A DNA stretch of 64,000 nucleotides. Origin: Rallus limicola. Lineage: Eukaryota; Chordata; Aves; Gruiformes; Rallidae. Shown here piece after piece: positions 1 through 64,000 of the stretch. Position 1 is the first letter of the stretch. Each line of letters opens with the position of its first letter. A program made the translations under genes and the position numbers. The notes beneath the pieces were generated by a model, which saw nothing but the letters and a program-made list of their open reading frames with translations, made no database searches and was not told the DNA's origin. The stretch covers positions 30,473,491 to 30,537,490 of the forward strand of contig JAKCOZ010000007.1 of the NCBI GenBank assembly GCA_022605955.1. The letters run 5' to 3'.

Positions 1-739
1 TAACATAGACGTTCCAATATGTGTCTGAGTCTTTCTGATGGTGAAGCTGCTATACAGACTTTCTGATCAGACCATTCCATTTACCATCAGTATTTTGTGA
101 GAAGAGTGAAACTCAAGAACACCCTGTTCAGGATTTCCATGAGGCTGACCTGTCTTACCTCAGGTAAGACTGAAAGAGCAAAATTAAAATCCCATGGTCC
201 CTTTTCCTATTTGGGCTGCTAAGTTAAGAATCAGCGTGGAAGAAAGCCACCCTGTTTTCCATAACCATTTGTAAGAGGCCAGGCACATGCTGGCCTTGCT
301 CCCTCAAGTGTAGAATCTTGAGCAGAATTTTCAGGTTGTTTTTTTTTTTTCCCCAATTACTTCTTTAACTGCCCGGTCAACAACAGAGAAAGCATTGTAA
401 CTTCAACAGGTGAGTCTGAGCAACTGCCCAGAGCATCCCTGTGGCCTCCCAGAAAATGCCAGCAGTGGGGAAAAATGCTGCATACTTAGGCACCAACAGC
501 GCCGCTACCACCTGCGCACCAAGCTCACCCGATGGAAAGCACCAATGCCACTGACAGCACGGTAACACTTTGACATCTGACATTTGTTAAAGTCATTCCA
601 TTGATACGATGAATAGTTCTCTCACGTAACTGAATTCTTAGCAGAATGACTGAGGTTGAAGATGTGCTTTTCCCCAGCCCAAAACCAAAGGACAGCCTTC
701 CAAACAGCTTGTTTGGGTACAAAGTAAGCCCACCTCACA
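1..739. other. Flank downstream of SNTB1, nothing recognised
   Basis: No exon-like, repeat-family or RNA-gene signal was recognised. The only low-complexity feature is a 12-base T run at 339-350. Short open frames here lack any recognisable domain and are treated as chance. Confidence 0.5.
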
Positions 740-756
740 AAAGTCCAATAAATGAC

Positions 757-762
757 TTTATT
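757..762 (-). promoter_or_regulatory. Candidate distal poly(A) signal AATAAA of SNTB1
   Basis: The plus strand reads TTTATT, so the transcript strand has the canonical AATAAA hexamer. About 25-50 bases further in the transcript direction lies a GT-rich stretch (TTTTGTGAGGTGGGC) of the kind that supports cleavage. ATTTA-rich sequence lies just upstream. It is about 2.57 kb after the stop codon. Confidence 0.45.
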
Positions 763-1914
763 AAATATATTCTTTTCCTCTAAAATATAAATATTCACTA
801 TACTCTTATAAATGTGGAGTAGGTCCATATTTCATTTGTCTATCCCATCCAAATATGAATCAGTTCAAAATCTGAAAATGAAGAAATAGCATCTGTATTA
901 TTATTTTTCTATAAATATATATATGAATTTTCTTTTCAAACTGTTTAGTTATTCACTTATACTTCATATAGTACTGAGCACCTTAGATAACATACTGTGT
1001 CATTTAATTGTTGGTACTAATATAGGGATTTGTAGTATTTACAACACACGTACATGTTAAGTATGACATTCCAGTGATTTGTAAGTGTTAAAGGAATAAG
1101 GACATAGTGCAGTATAGTTTACATATGTATTTAACCTACCCCACAGTACGCAAGTTTTCACTTGAAACTGGAACTTTTATAGGAGCCTGGGTCCAGATTT
1201 TTAAGTTAGACTTTGGAACAGCAATAAAAGTGTCCTGAATCACTGGTTAGAAACTAGTTAAACACAACGTTTGATATGATGATGCGATGTGAGTTCAAAG
1301 ACCCAGTCCCCCAGCGTACCGACTACTCTCAGCTTCTCCGAAGGCATTTTAGAAGCTTCCAAGCCAAAGGAGACCCAAGGAACTGCTGCAGGAGGGTATG
1401 TGGGGCAGCTAAATGAGAAATCTCTACTGGAAACTATGGGTAACTTACGTAACCTGCTCTCTCCTACCTGGTGAATTTACACGAGGAATTAATTTTTAAG
1501 TGCAAGTACTGTGACACTAAAACCAAAGTTGGCAGCTAGGTGAAAGCCCTCCCAGGCTTGCTCTGACTGGTGGGAGGTGCTGGCAGCGGGGCTGCTCTTC
1601 CAAATGGCGCTCTAGCTACAGCTCTTCAGTGATCATTTTCAGGATTTGCAAATTCCGCCCGTCACCTGAATATTTTAATTAGATTCGATGATTAAGATAT
1701 CTGTGGAAACCACCACAAAGTAATTTTGTGAATAAACAGCATGACTTACGCTTCATGCTAAGACTTGGCTTAAAAACATGGAACCCAACTGTGATGTTAT
1801 CTTTCCTCTTTGCCAGCTAAATCACATTAAGCTGAACCTTGTGTGCTTTCTCAACAGTAAAGGAAGTGGTGTAGTATGACAAGTAAACTTCTACAGACTT
1901 TGGATTTATTACTT

Positions 1915-1920
1915 CCCCTA
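1915..1920 (-). promoter_or_regulatory. Candidate proximal poly(A) signal AATAAA of SNTB1
   Basis: A canonical AATAAA on the transcript strand about 1.4 kb after the SNTB1 stop. The downstream flank is only weakly GT-rich, so it is the weaker of the two candidates. It could be an alternative shorter 3' end. Confidence 0.25.
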
Positions 1921-2418
1921 CAGTTCCTGTCCTTCAGAGTGTGAATTTAGGGCAAAACTCTAAAAGCAAACAAAACCCCACCTTGATATGAAGCAGTTCT
2001 GTTTACAAAGCAAGAGCAAGAAAAATATTGTCCCTGTTCTGCTTCTTCCTGTTCCCACCCATTTAGCAGTTCCAGGTGTGGTCTGTGTGTACCACCTCTG
2101 ACACAGAAGGTCAGAGTTCCCACCTGCCACCCGCACAATACCCAATGTAACCATGAACAAGGTCAAAACTCCATGATCCAAATGTTTTGACTTAAAACAG
2201 GAATCCAGGAACTAGGAAGTTAAAGGTATGGAGGTGAAGGCATATATTTCACCAGCAAGGAATGATCCTGGACTTCCCAAGTCATGCTCACAGGAGCAGT
2301 GCTTTCCATATTTCCAAGCCTTTTCTAGCAATGCAGGTTGTGTTCCTGCCCCGGTGCATTTCCTCACTGCTGTGGAGCTGCCTGAATAACTTTTCTGATC
2401 TGATCTACAAAACTAAAA

Positions 2419-2447
2419 TACTACTACTACTACTACTACTACTACTA
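2419..2447. repeat. (TAC)n trinucleotide microsatellite
   Basis: Nearly ten perfect TAC units in a row. On the SNTB1 transcript strand this reads as repeated GTA/UAG within the putative 3' UTR. Confidence 0.95.
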
Positions 2448-3330
2448 ATGTTTTTCTCCTTTCTCACATTTGTTCTTTTACCAAGACACACAACCAGCCT
2501 CGGCAGATCTATGGGTGTGACACGCTTGGGGTAGGACAGGAAGCTCAGCACAGCTTTCTGTAGGAAAACTGCTGTGGAAATGTGCTGGCAGAAACCCAGG
2601 TCACACTTCAGCATGGGCTCAGGTTAACTTGAGGATGTCCCTACCAATGTCCCACTGACTGCCAGCTCTCAATATGTCCCTGTGGTTTGTCTGGCTTTGG
2701 GTCCACAAGACCCAAAACTTACACAAGATGTCTATCATTTTATCTGAAAATGCCCCTTGGCTGGTACGATCCAGCTGTTCACTGACCACAGCTGTATTGC
2801 TTTGGAGGTGCATATTTGCTCTGCTGGGTATTCAAGCAACAGGTTCTGATGGTGCCCTGAAAGAAAAATCTTCTGCAAGTGGCACCCAGGTTAGCACAGA
2901 AAAAATACTTTACTTTTGGGTGGTGGGGCAGTCTTGTTTGTTTGAAGAACTTCTACTCAACCAACCTTGAGCTTGCATCACAACCAACTCTTGTCTGCTT
3001 AGCCCTTTACTTCTTCTATAGAAACAAGTACATTGAAATAGGCACAATTTATGATTCTGAAACAATGTATGGTACTGCACACTTTTACTGTCTCATACAG
3101 GATTTTACAGCCCAAATTTTACAACAAAATCCTCCCTTTTCCTTGTCTATGCCACTTCTTTAGCTGATCAAAATGAAGCCTGGGCCTTGGAAGACTGCAG
3201 AAATGACCAAGGCCCAGCACTGAACGCCACGCTGGCGTACGCTGCTGGCTGGTACGGGTTGCTGCTGCTGGCTGTACTTCGGGTTAGCGTGGTCATTCCG
3301 TCTTTCTTTGAAGAAACAGATGTATCCCAC

Positions 3331-57014
<53,684 letters not shown>

Positions 57015-60000
57015 CTATGAAAAAGAAAAAAAAAGAGAGTAATAAATACATGGATATTCCTCCCATGTGAGTTCTTTGAGCCAGCACCAACCCTCAGCAC
57101 TGTTTATTAATTCTTCTTGTCCAGCATCACGGCATCGGAAGCTGTGCAAATACAGAAGATGGAGATCTGATGGCAGCCCTCGCAGTACAGAGCAGTGAGT
57201 AAAGGGAGGGAGAAGAACCAAACGGGTGAAATAAGAACATACAGCTAGCGTAAGGCCCGGAGAGCCATGCCACCTCTACTCGACCTCACGAAGCAATACC
57301 TATGTACACAAGCCGTGGGCTGGCTGAGGGGTAGGGAAGTTTATAAGGAAGACATTCAATCAAGTGACAGTGAATCTGTTAGTCCCCAGTCTGAGAAGTT
57401 CCAGCGATGCTCCCAATGCTGCAAACTCACCTCTTGCTTCTGGTTCACGCTTGTCAGTGTGCCGCCATTGATCTTGACAGCTATTTCTGAGTGCTGGGAA
57501 GCAGTTTTAGCTGGTCTGTTTGTGTATGTATATATACACATACGGAGTAAACAAAAACCAATTCACCTCCTAGACTTCTCTTGGGGAAATAAAATCGAGT
57601 CCAAGCTTTTTGTGAGAGCAGAAGTGTCAGATTAGATCTCTTCTCAGCCTCTTCCAATGCTTTTTTCCAGTACAAATAGGAAAATTGAATGTTAAGATTA
57701 CCAAATTATTTTAATGTATGCAAAAATCACTATCTCTGTTCGACTCATACTTCATAATCCCCTTTATGCAGGTGAATATTGCAACATTTCCCCTGGTTTT
57801 CAAATCTTTTGGCGGTCCAAGATGGCTACGGTTTTTGCTTTTTAAGTACTTGGCATATCTGCCAGACAGAGTCTTCTCCTCCTCCTTCACAAACCTGATG
57901 GACCTCGGCCAAAAAAAAGACCTCACATTTAAACACCCTGGTTAAACGTATATGTTCAATGCACACGGCTGTGGCTGCCGAACTGGCTGCTGCCACTTGA
58001 CTGTGCGCGTGACTCAAGCGTGACAAGACAAACCGAAAGGGCACAAGCACCATGAACTTATTTGGAGAAGTTATTAAAATGTTGTGAGAGATGATTTCAA
58101 GGAAACGGTGCAGATAATCCCATCAGCTCGGCTGAAGAGGCTCGGAATGACTGAACAACAAAAAGATGGGTAAATTACAAGAGGGCGTTGTGGTGAAGGA
58201 GGTTAAATTAGGGAAAGCAGACTCAAGTTTTTAAGTTCAAAGTGAAAGCAGGAACAATGGTGCTTTTGTCAAAGCCACAGATAAGGTGGGTAATGTCAGC
58301 AGGCACTTCATAACAGCTTTCAAAGAGAGATACCTGTACAAAAGTAGCAAGCATCTATTGCTGTCTTTCCTCTAAAATGTTCTTGTGCACTTATTGCCAT
58401 TGCTTGCTCTGCTTTTAAAATAATCTGTTAACTTCAATATTAAGAATTTCTGTGTTTATGCTCTTTACAGAACACTTTTCTGTGAGGATTATTTGTGGTT
58501 TATCAGAAATGCTGTCCTACCCAACACAGCTGATTTGATTTCTTTGCTCCATACTATTCTGACTTAATTTTTTAAATTCATTTCTTCTCTGCTTAAGGAA
58601 AGGCTGGCACAAGATTCTACCAGGCTTCCAGAAACCATTTAAGGCAAAGGTTGTTGAGACTGATTCTTTTATCTCTTTGTAGACACCCACCTGGAGTTCA
58701 TTATCTAAAAACCTGTGTCGCTGAACTCTCAAAAACAGTTCTTATCCTTGGGCACTCCATAAAATACCTGACTTTGCAAAGGTGCTGAAAATGAGCCGGT
58801 TTAGCCAGTGCCATACAGATACTGTTTCAGCATCTCATTTTGGATGTGCCTTTGAGAAAGAGACAGACCAAACAGGTACAGATGTGGTAAATCTATTCCT
58901 GTTTACACTGAATTAATTTATATTTGCCATTCACTTAACTGGGAAGAACAGCTGAAGCTGTAAAAATCACGTCTGACTGCAAACAAAATTCTGTTCCCTT
59001 TAAAATTAGAGATTATCAATTAATCTGTTGAAAGAAGTAACCTAGTTGGCTTTAGAACTCTGTTACAGTGACATCCCAGCAAATGTGATGCTAAGTAAAG
59101 GTCCAGGTCCCAACAGTGTCAGTATTTCCTCTGTGCTATTTTCATCCTTTTTCAGCTGCAGCTATATGCATTCGTCCTGAGCATCTTTTAATTAAGGAAA
59201 GGAGAGAGGGGTAAGGGGAGGAAGTCGAAGTGAAAAATTTGGCTCTAAACCTAAGCAGGAACACAAAATGTGAATTAATTCCCCAGAGACAGGGACAGAA
59301 GAAAAGAGACGTTCCTTCCATGTGCCAAGAAGCCAAGTTTCCATGCAACACACCGGTGAATTTGTGGCAGGCAGCTGCGCTGCTTCAGAAACGCCTGTGA
59401 AAGAGGAAGCAGGAGCAGGCGGGGAGAGCAGAAACACATCCCTCTGTCCACAAATGGAGGCTCGAACACAGTAAAAGCCAAGAAAATTACCTTAAGGAAA
59501 AACGTCCTATGAAAACTCCTGCCAATTGGTGAACTCCCAGACATCTAGTTTCTACTAACTCAACAGGAGATGGTTGCTCTGCCCTAGAGGCTTACATGAA
59601 TAAAGACCCATTAATACATTGGTAAACTGCTGAGTACCATCTTCCTACAAAATTCTACAGGAGAATTAAAAAAAAAAAAAGGAAGAGAATATAGGTTTCT
59701 GTTAAAAAAAAAAAAAGGTTCTTAGCAGTTTTCTATTAATTACTTCCTGCTTCCCACTAGATACAAGTCCGGCTCTCTAGATTCATCACTGAATTCTGCT
59801 GGGTTTACCAAACCAGACTTTATGGGTCTTGTATATTCAAATGTTCTTCATATTTTAAAAGCCCCCAAATAGATACATATAATTCATACTTCCCTCTAAA
59901 CTCTGGATGCAAATACTGGGCAGTACACACTGGCTTGTATCAATACACCAACCACCCTACTACACACGCAGCCATTTATGGTGACCACACACGTGTCTAC

Positions 60001-63000
60001 GTTTTTGCAGTTCTTAATCCACCTAGTAAAAACAAGTTGATACAAGTATGCATTACAGGCATATTCCTACTCCACACTGCACTGAGAATCTTGAATGCAG
60101 CAATGTTAATGTATAAGTGGAGTTATTACAATTCACTTCCATCATCAAGTTTTAAAACTAGAAAACAAATATGATACAAGACTATTGGACATTTAAGTAA
60201 TAATTCTGTTCTCAGACCATTACCCCCAGGAGCTAGATTCCCCTTTGGATACAGTAACGCAAATCCAGGTACATACTGCAAAAGAAAGCAGCTGTAGAGA
60301 ACACCGTTTTTATGTATTACCAATGAAACTACCTAATGGATTAAAACCCCAAAACATTTAATAAAATTAAATAAGGCATGCCATTGTAAACAACTCTGAG
60401 TTATGTGTAACTGTTCTGAAATATGTATAAATATGCCTACAGAATAGATACATACATATGTATATACAAGTATTAAGTATCTCTTTATGTAAAAATGCTA
60501 CACGCTTTAAGACCACCAGAACACTCTCTGCAAACATACAAACCACCACGCAAGGACTGAGTCAAAATTGTAATGGTTTCATTATTATAACTGAATTTAC
60601 AGATAGCCTGTAATTTCAGTCAAGAGTTGTCTAAACTCATCCATTTGATGCTATAGCCTAACCTCAGAGATCCTTATATTCAGTACTAATTAATGATACA
60701 TGCCCTTTTGATGCACCACTAATTAGAAACTGCGGTCAAGCAATTAAAATTCCAATCTCCGGAGCACCCCTCCCCACAAAGAGAAGAGGAAGGGAAGTGG
60801 CAATCAAGTGAATTAATCCACTGATACACATTGAAATACTTTGCATTTATTTTTTGATCTGCAAGACAGGCAATGTAGCTTCCAAAAAAGCACTTTGTTT
60901 ATAGGCACTTCTGCCAAGTCCCGAGTCTCCACAATTAATCCTTTGTTACTGTTCACAGATGACTTTGGGGTTTTTTTTGGGGGGAAAGAAGCAGGCTTTT
61001 AATGAGAGCAATACTACAGACCAGCATGGTCAGGTCCTTGGCCAGACACAGCTCTGAGGAACTGGGGCTCTTCTGACACATTCAAACTGTTTCCTAGGAG
61101 GGAAGACAAAAAACACTGAAGAGAAGCCAGTACTCCTAAACAAAGCTCTTTCGTTACTGTAGGAATGAGGACGGGATGTGTAGGTTTACAATATGAAAGC
61201 AAAAGGAACTACATGCCTGAATCTGCTTGAAATAAGATGATCGAGGAATTCCCCTTTGCAGAGGAAAAGCACAGAGTCTCCTCTTTATACATTTGTTCCC
61301 TCTTAAGTACTCAGAGGCAACTACCAAAAAATGAGCAGAAAACATCACCCAGAAACCACTTGAGGCTGTTTTCAATGGATGTGTTAATGTTATTGGTATC
61401 TATAGCCACACAGATAGATTTTCCACAGTTCCTGTAAATCCATCTTCATCTGGTCATGTTTCTGCCAGGGTGAAAGATGGCTCAGAAAAGAGTAGCTAGG
61501 CAAGCCCTCCACCATACTTAGAGACATTTTAAGCCTGTATGTAGGGATGAGCCTTTGGCATCACTCAAGCCCACAAATTGAACATGATGAGATCAATTGC
61601 TTTCATCAGCTTATTCAGTATGGAAGGGCTTCTGGACTCATCTATGCTGAAGTGAGTACACCAGACCATCTGCAAGGGTATTGCGGGCAGCATGGCACAC
61701 AAAAACTTTTATTGCACAAAGGACTCTTGCTACTGCTGAACTAGGAGGCCCAACCTGCAGATACACAGCTGTCACCTGGAACAGAGCAAACAAATGAAGA
61801 CAGACACTTCCGAGGTTGTAGGCAGCACCACTGCAAGTCCAACTGAACAATTCAAAACTATCTAACAGCTGCTGAAATGAAGTATTGTCCCATGGAAAAA
61901 AAGCAGATGGTAGCAAAACTGTGAAGTGATCACTGCGGGCACATGGCCTGAAGAAGCACAGGCTGGCCAAGCAAGTCAATCACTCAGCACAGTTGTGTTG
62001 TTTTGCTTGATGAAACATTAAAACACAGAATTTGCAGCCTAGCAGTTTTGGTAAGGCACAAACCAAAATCCCCCAAATGGTTTCAAAGCTAGTTGTGACT
62101 GAAAGGAGAAGTCTGGCCATAAAATGCATAAACTGTGCCCAAGCAATGCCAAAATTCATGATGAGCATCTTACATGAATGTCAATGAACAGAAAGGTCTA
62201 CTGTATCAAAATCAGTTCAGTAAGAAGGTACCAGAATTGCCTGCTAGGTTTGCTAGGTTTTATATTAGAAATCAATTTTCCACTAAACTGAAGCAAAGCA
62301 CCGAAGACACAAGTATCAGATGAGAATCTGTCCATCTGCTGGTGTCATCATTGAAACTAAAACCCAAATACTTGAAGGAACAAGTTTATGAATCAGATCA
62401 TCTATAAAGATGTGTTGCATGACCCTTTCAACAGCTTTAATGTGTGCATAAACCAAAACAAAGTCAACAATCCTGCTTAGGAGTGTTTCCACTCCATTTC
62501 CTACAGAAACATCTGTTACTACATTCAGACAAGTAGCATCCATTAGCATCATCTGCTTTCCTCCACGCTGAAAGGGATTTGAAATAGTAAACTACTTGAT
62601 CTGCCAAGAGCATCAGATCTCCACCTCTGGGAAATGATGCAAATTAGTTAAAATAAACACCTTGTGAGAATACAAATCCCTTATGCTTTGGCCATTTCTC
62701 ACACTGTAGTGAGGCTAAGTTGAATTTACCATTTTCTGCTGGTTTTAAATTAATGCAGCTGAATTCAGTGTAAGTGGCTTCATCCCTTAAAGAGACAAGG
62801 ATCTAAATTGTAAGGCTTTAAAAATCCTTTCTAAAATACAGTCAAGGCATGCACTTACTTTTTTCTTTTTTTACTTGGAAGAGATGAATGAGTGTTTTGA
62901 AAAAGAAATCTCAGGATAAAAACACACCTTTAAGATAAAGTTTACCTGAAGGGAAGGCATAAGCAATGGGTACCAAAAGGCTGCTAGTAAGCAACCAGGT

Positions 63001-64000
63001 TTCAAGCTTGCAGTGAGCTCCAAACAGGCTGGGTGAAAAACAACTTTATTTTAAAAATATGAAGAATACTCCATCGTATTCCTTTAAATTAACAACTGCT
63101 TCTATAAAAAACATAGAGCAATGTTAAGTGGTACTATAAGTATCATCACATGCTTGCACCCAAAAAAAAATTAGGGCAGTTCCTTTTCAAAGCACCTTGC
63201 AATCAGAACTTTTGTGTGGTCATGAGAATTTATTTGTCAATGAAGTAAAGAGAAATGCAGTCCAGACAGCAAACGGAGGGATCGGCACGTCCAGCCCCCA
63301 TCAAATGTGAGAAAAAGGGCTGCTCTCAGGAAGCAGTGCAGGGGTACAGCCTCTGAAACCTCATGGTTTTGATAACCCAAGTAGTGAACAGTGACCAGCC
63401 ACACTGTATTATCTATAGTACGTCTCAAAAAATGTAACTTGCTACCACAGATGCCTTAGAAGTCAAGAAACTGTAGGAGAAAACTCAGCAGCAAGTCTTG
63501 GCAGGGGCCACGGAGGGCCTTCTCCTTCCCACCTGCACCAGGGACTTTCTTTTTCCACTTTGATTTCAGCACTTGTGAAGCTGGAGCTGCAACTCCCAGG
63601 CCATCCCCTGCTTCTGTGCAACACCATTAAGTCTTCAGAGGCTTACTTTTCCTTGGTTACTTTGCATATGATGTGAGCTGATTCAGCCAGATTCCCTAGG
63701 CTTGATGTTCCCCTTTAGTAAACACTTCTTCAAACTTTTCTGAGTTTCCTCAATGCAAATGTTTCTAGGGAGTGAAGACTTTAAAAGTCTGCCTATCTTT
63801 CATAGCATATCAATTTTGCCAACTACAAAACTGAGTAAACCACAAAATCACAGAAAAGTCAGGGTTGGAAGGGATCATCTAGCCCAACCCCCTGCCAGAG
63901 CAGGATCACCTAGAGCAGGCTGCACAGGACTGTGTCCAGGTGGGTTTTAAGTATCTCCAGAGAAGGAGATGCCACAACCTCTCTGGGCAGCCTGTCCCAG
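57015..64000 (-). other. SNTB1: SNTB1 first coding intron, 3' part (runs off the window)
   Basis: It begins at the acceptor TTTTTCATAG of exon 2 and continues past the right edge. Apart from the CR1 at its end, it holds no recognised repeat family or exon. The stretch 61640-62560 carries several open minus-strand frames without a known domain. A CTCF-like core is visible at about 58177-58190. The missing first exon must lie further right. Confidence 0.85.
63844..64000 (-). mobile_element. CR1 LINE fragment, cut by the window edge
   Basis: The tail ATCACAGAAAAGTCAGGGTT is followed by GGAAGGGATCATCTAGCCCA. It continues through CCCTGCCAGAGCAGGATCAC and TGTGTCCAGGTGGGTTTTAA to CTCTGGGCAGCCTGTCCCAG, where the window ends. 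The 5' end of the copy is therefore not seen. Confidence 0.95.

Larger units (their letters stand above)
740..3330 (-). other. SNTB1: Putative SNTB1 3' UTR
   Basis: The stretch directly after the stop codon has no CR1 insertion and no frame resembling a known protein. The distal end is inferred from an AATAAA signal on the minus strand at 762-757, followed by a GT-rich stretch (minus-strand reading of about 735-705). It holds a (TAC)n repeat at 2419-2447, a Pumilio-type TGTAAATA at 1043-1036, and several ATTTA pentamers between 925 and 780. A second AATAAA at 1920-1915 could give a shorter transcript. The exact extent needs RNA data. Confidence 0.55.

Overview
This is 64 kb of vertebrate genomic DNA, almost certainly from a bird. 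The evidence is the scatter of CR1 retrotransposon 3' ends with the typical terminal ATTCTATG-type direct repeats, plus a single gene with short exons, GT-AG introns and long non-coding intervals. There are no bacterial or phage-like genes, no RNA gene I can recognise and no CRISPR array.

The window is dominated by one gene on the minus strand, SNTB1 (beta-1-syntrophin), a cytoplasmic adaptor of the dystrophin-associated protein complex. Six coding exons are visible. In transcript order they are 57014-56798, 41702-41495, 13771-13632, 6970-6774, 5117-4927 and 3423-3331, where the TAA stop lies at 3333-3331. All splice sites are canonical and the phases join perfectly across all five internal junctions, giving about 347 residues from the end of the PDZ domain to the C-terminus. 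The missing first exon (N-terminus, first half of PH1, PDZ) must lie beyond position 64000. The order of parts is: linker and second half of the split PH1 (first two exons), PH2 (end of the second exon through the fourth), then the syntrophin-unique C-terminal domain (last two exons). A 3' UTR probably runs from 3330 down to a candidate poly(A) site near 740.

Layout from left to right: 1-740 downstream flank; 740-3330 putative 3' UTR with a (TAC)n repeat; 3331-6970 a cluster of three exons; 6971-13631 intron; 13632-13771 exon; 13772-41494 the largest intron (27.7 kb), with several CR1 copies and AT-rich stretches that look like candidate conserved non-coding elements; 41495-41702 exon; 41703-56797 intron with CR1s, a 58-nt near-perfect hairpin, an (ATCC)n array and a CR1-derived pentanucleotide microsatellite; 56798-57014 exon; 57015-64000 the 3' part of the first coding intron, ending inside a CR1.

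I found no convincing unknown gene system. The most notable non-genic signals are the hairpin at 46557-46614, a smaller perfect inverted repeat at 4072-4098, a 29-bp tandem duplication of GTTAAT/GTTAAC motifs at 15454-15511, the UAG-rich repeat in the putative 3' UTR, and the microsatellite that grew out of a CR1 tail at 52077. Most other open frames look like chance ORFs in introns.
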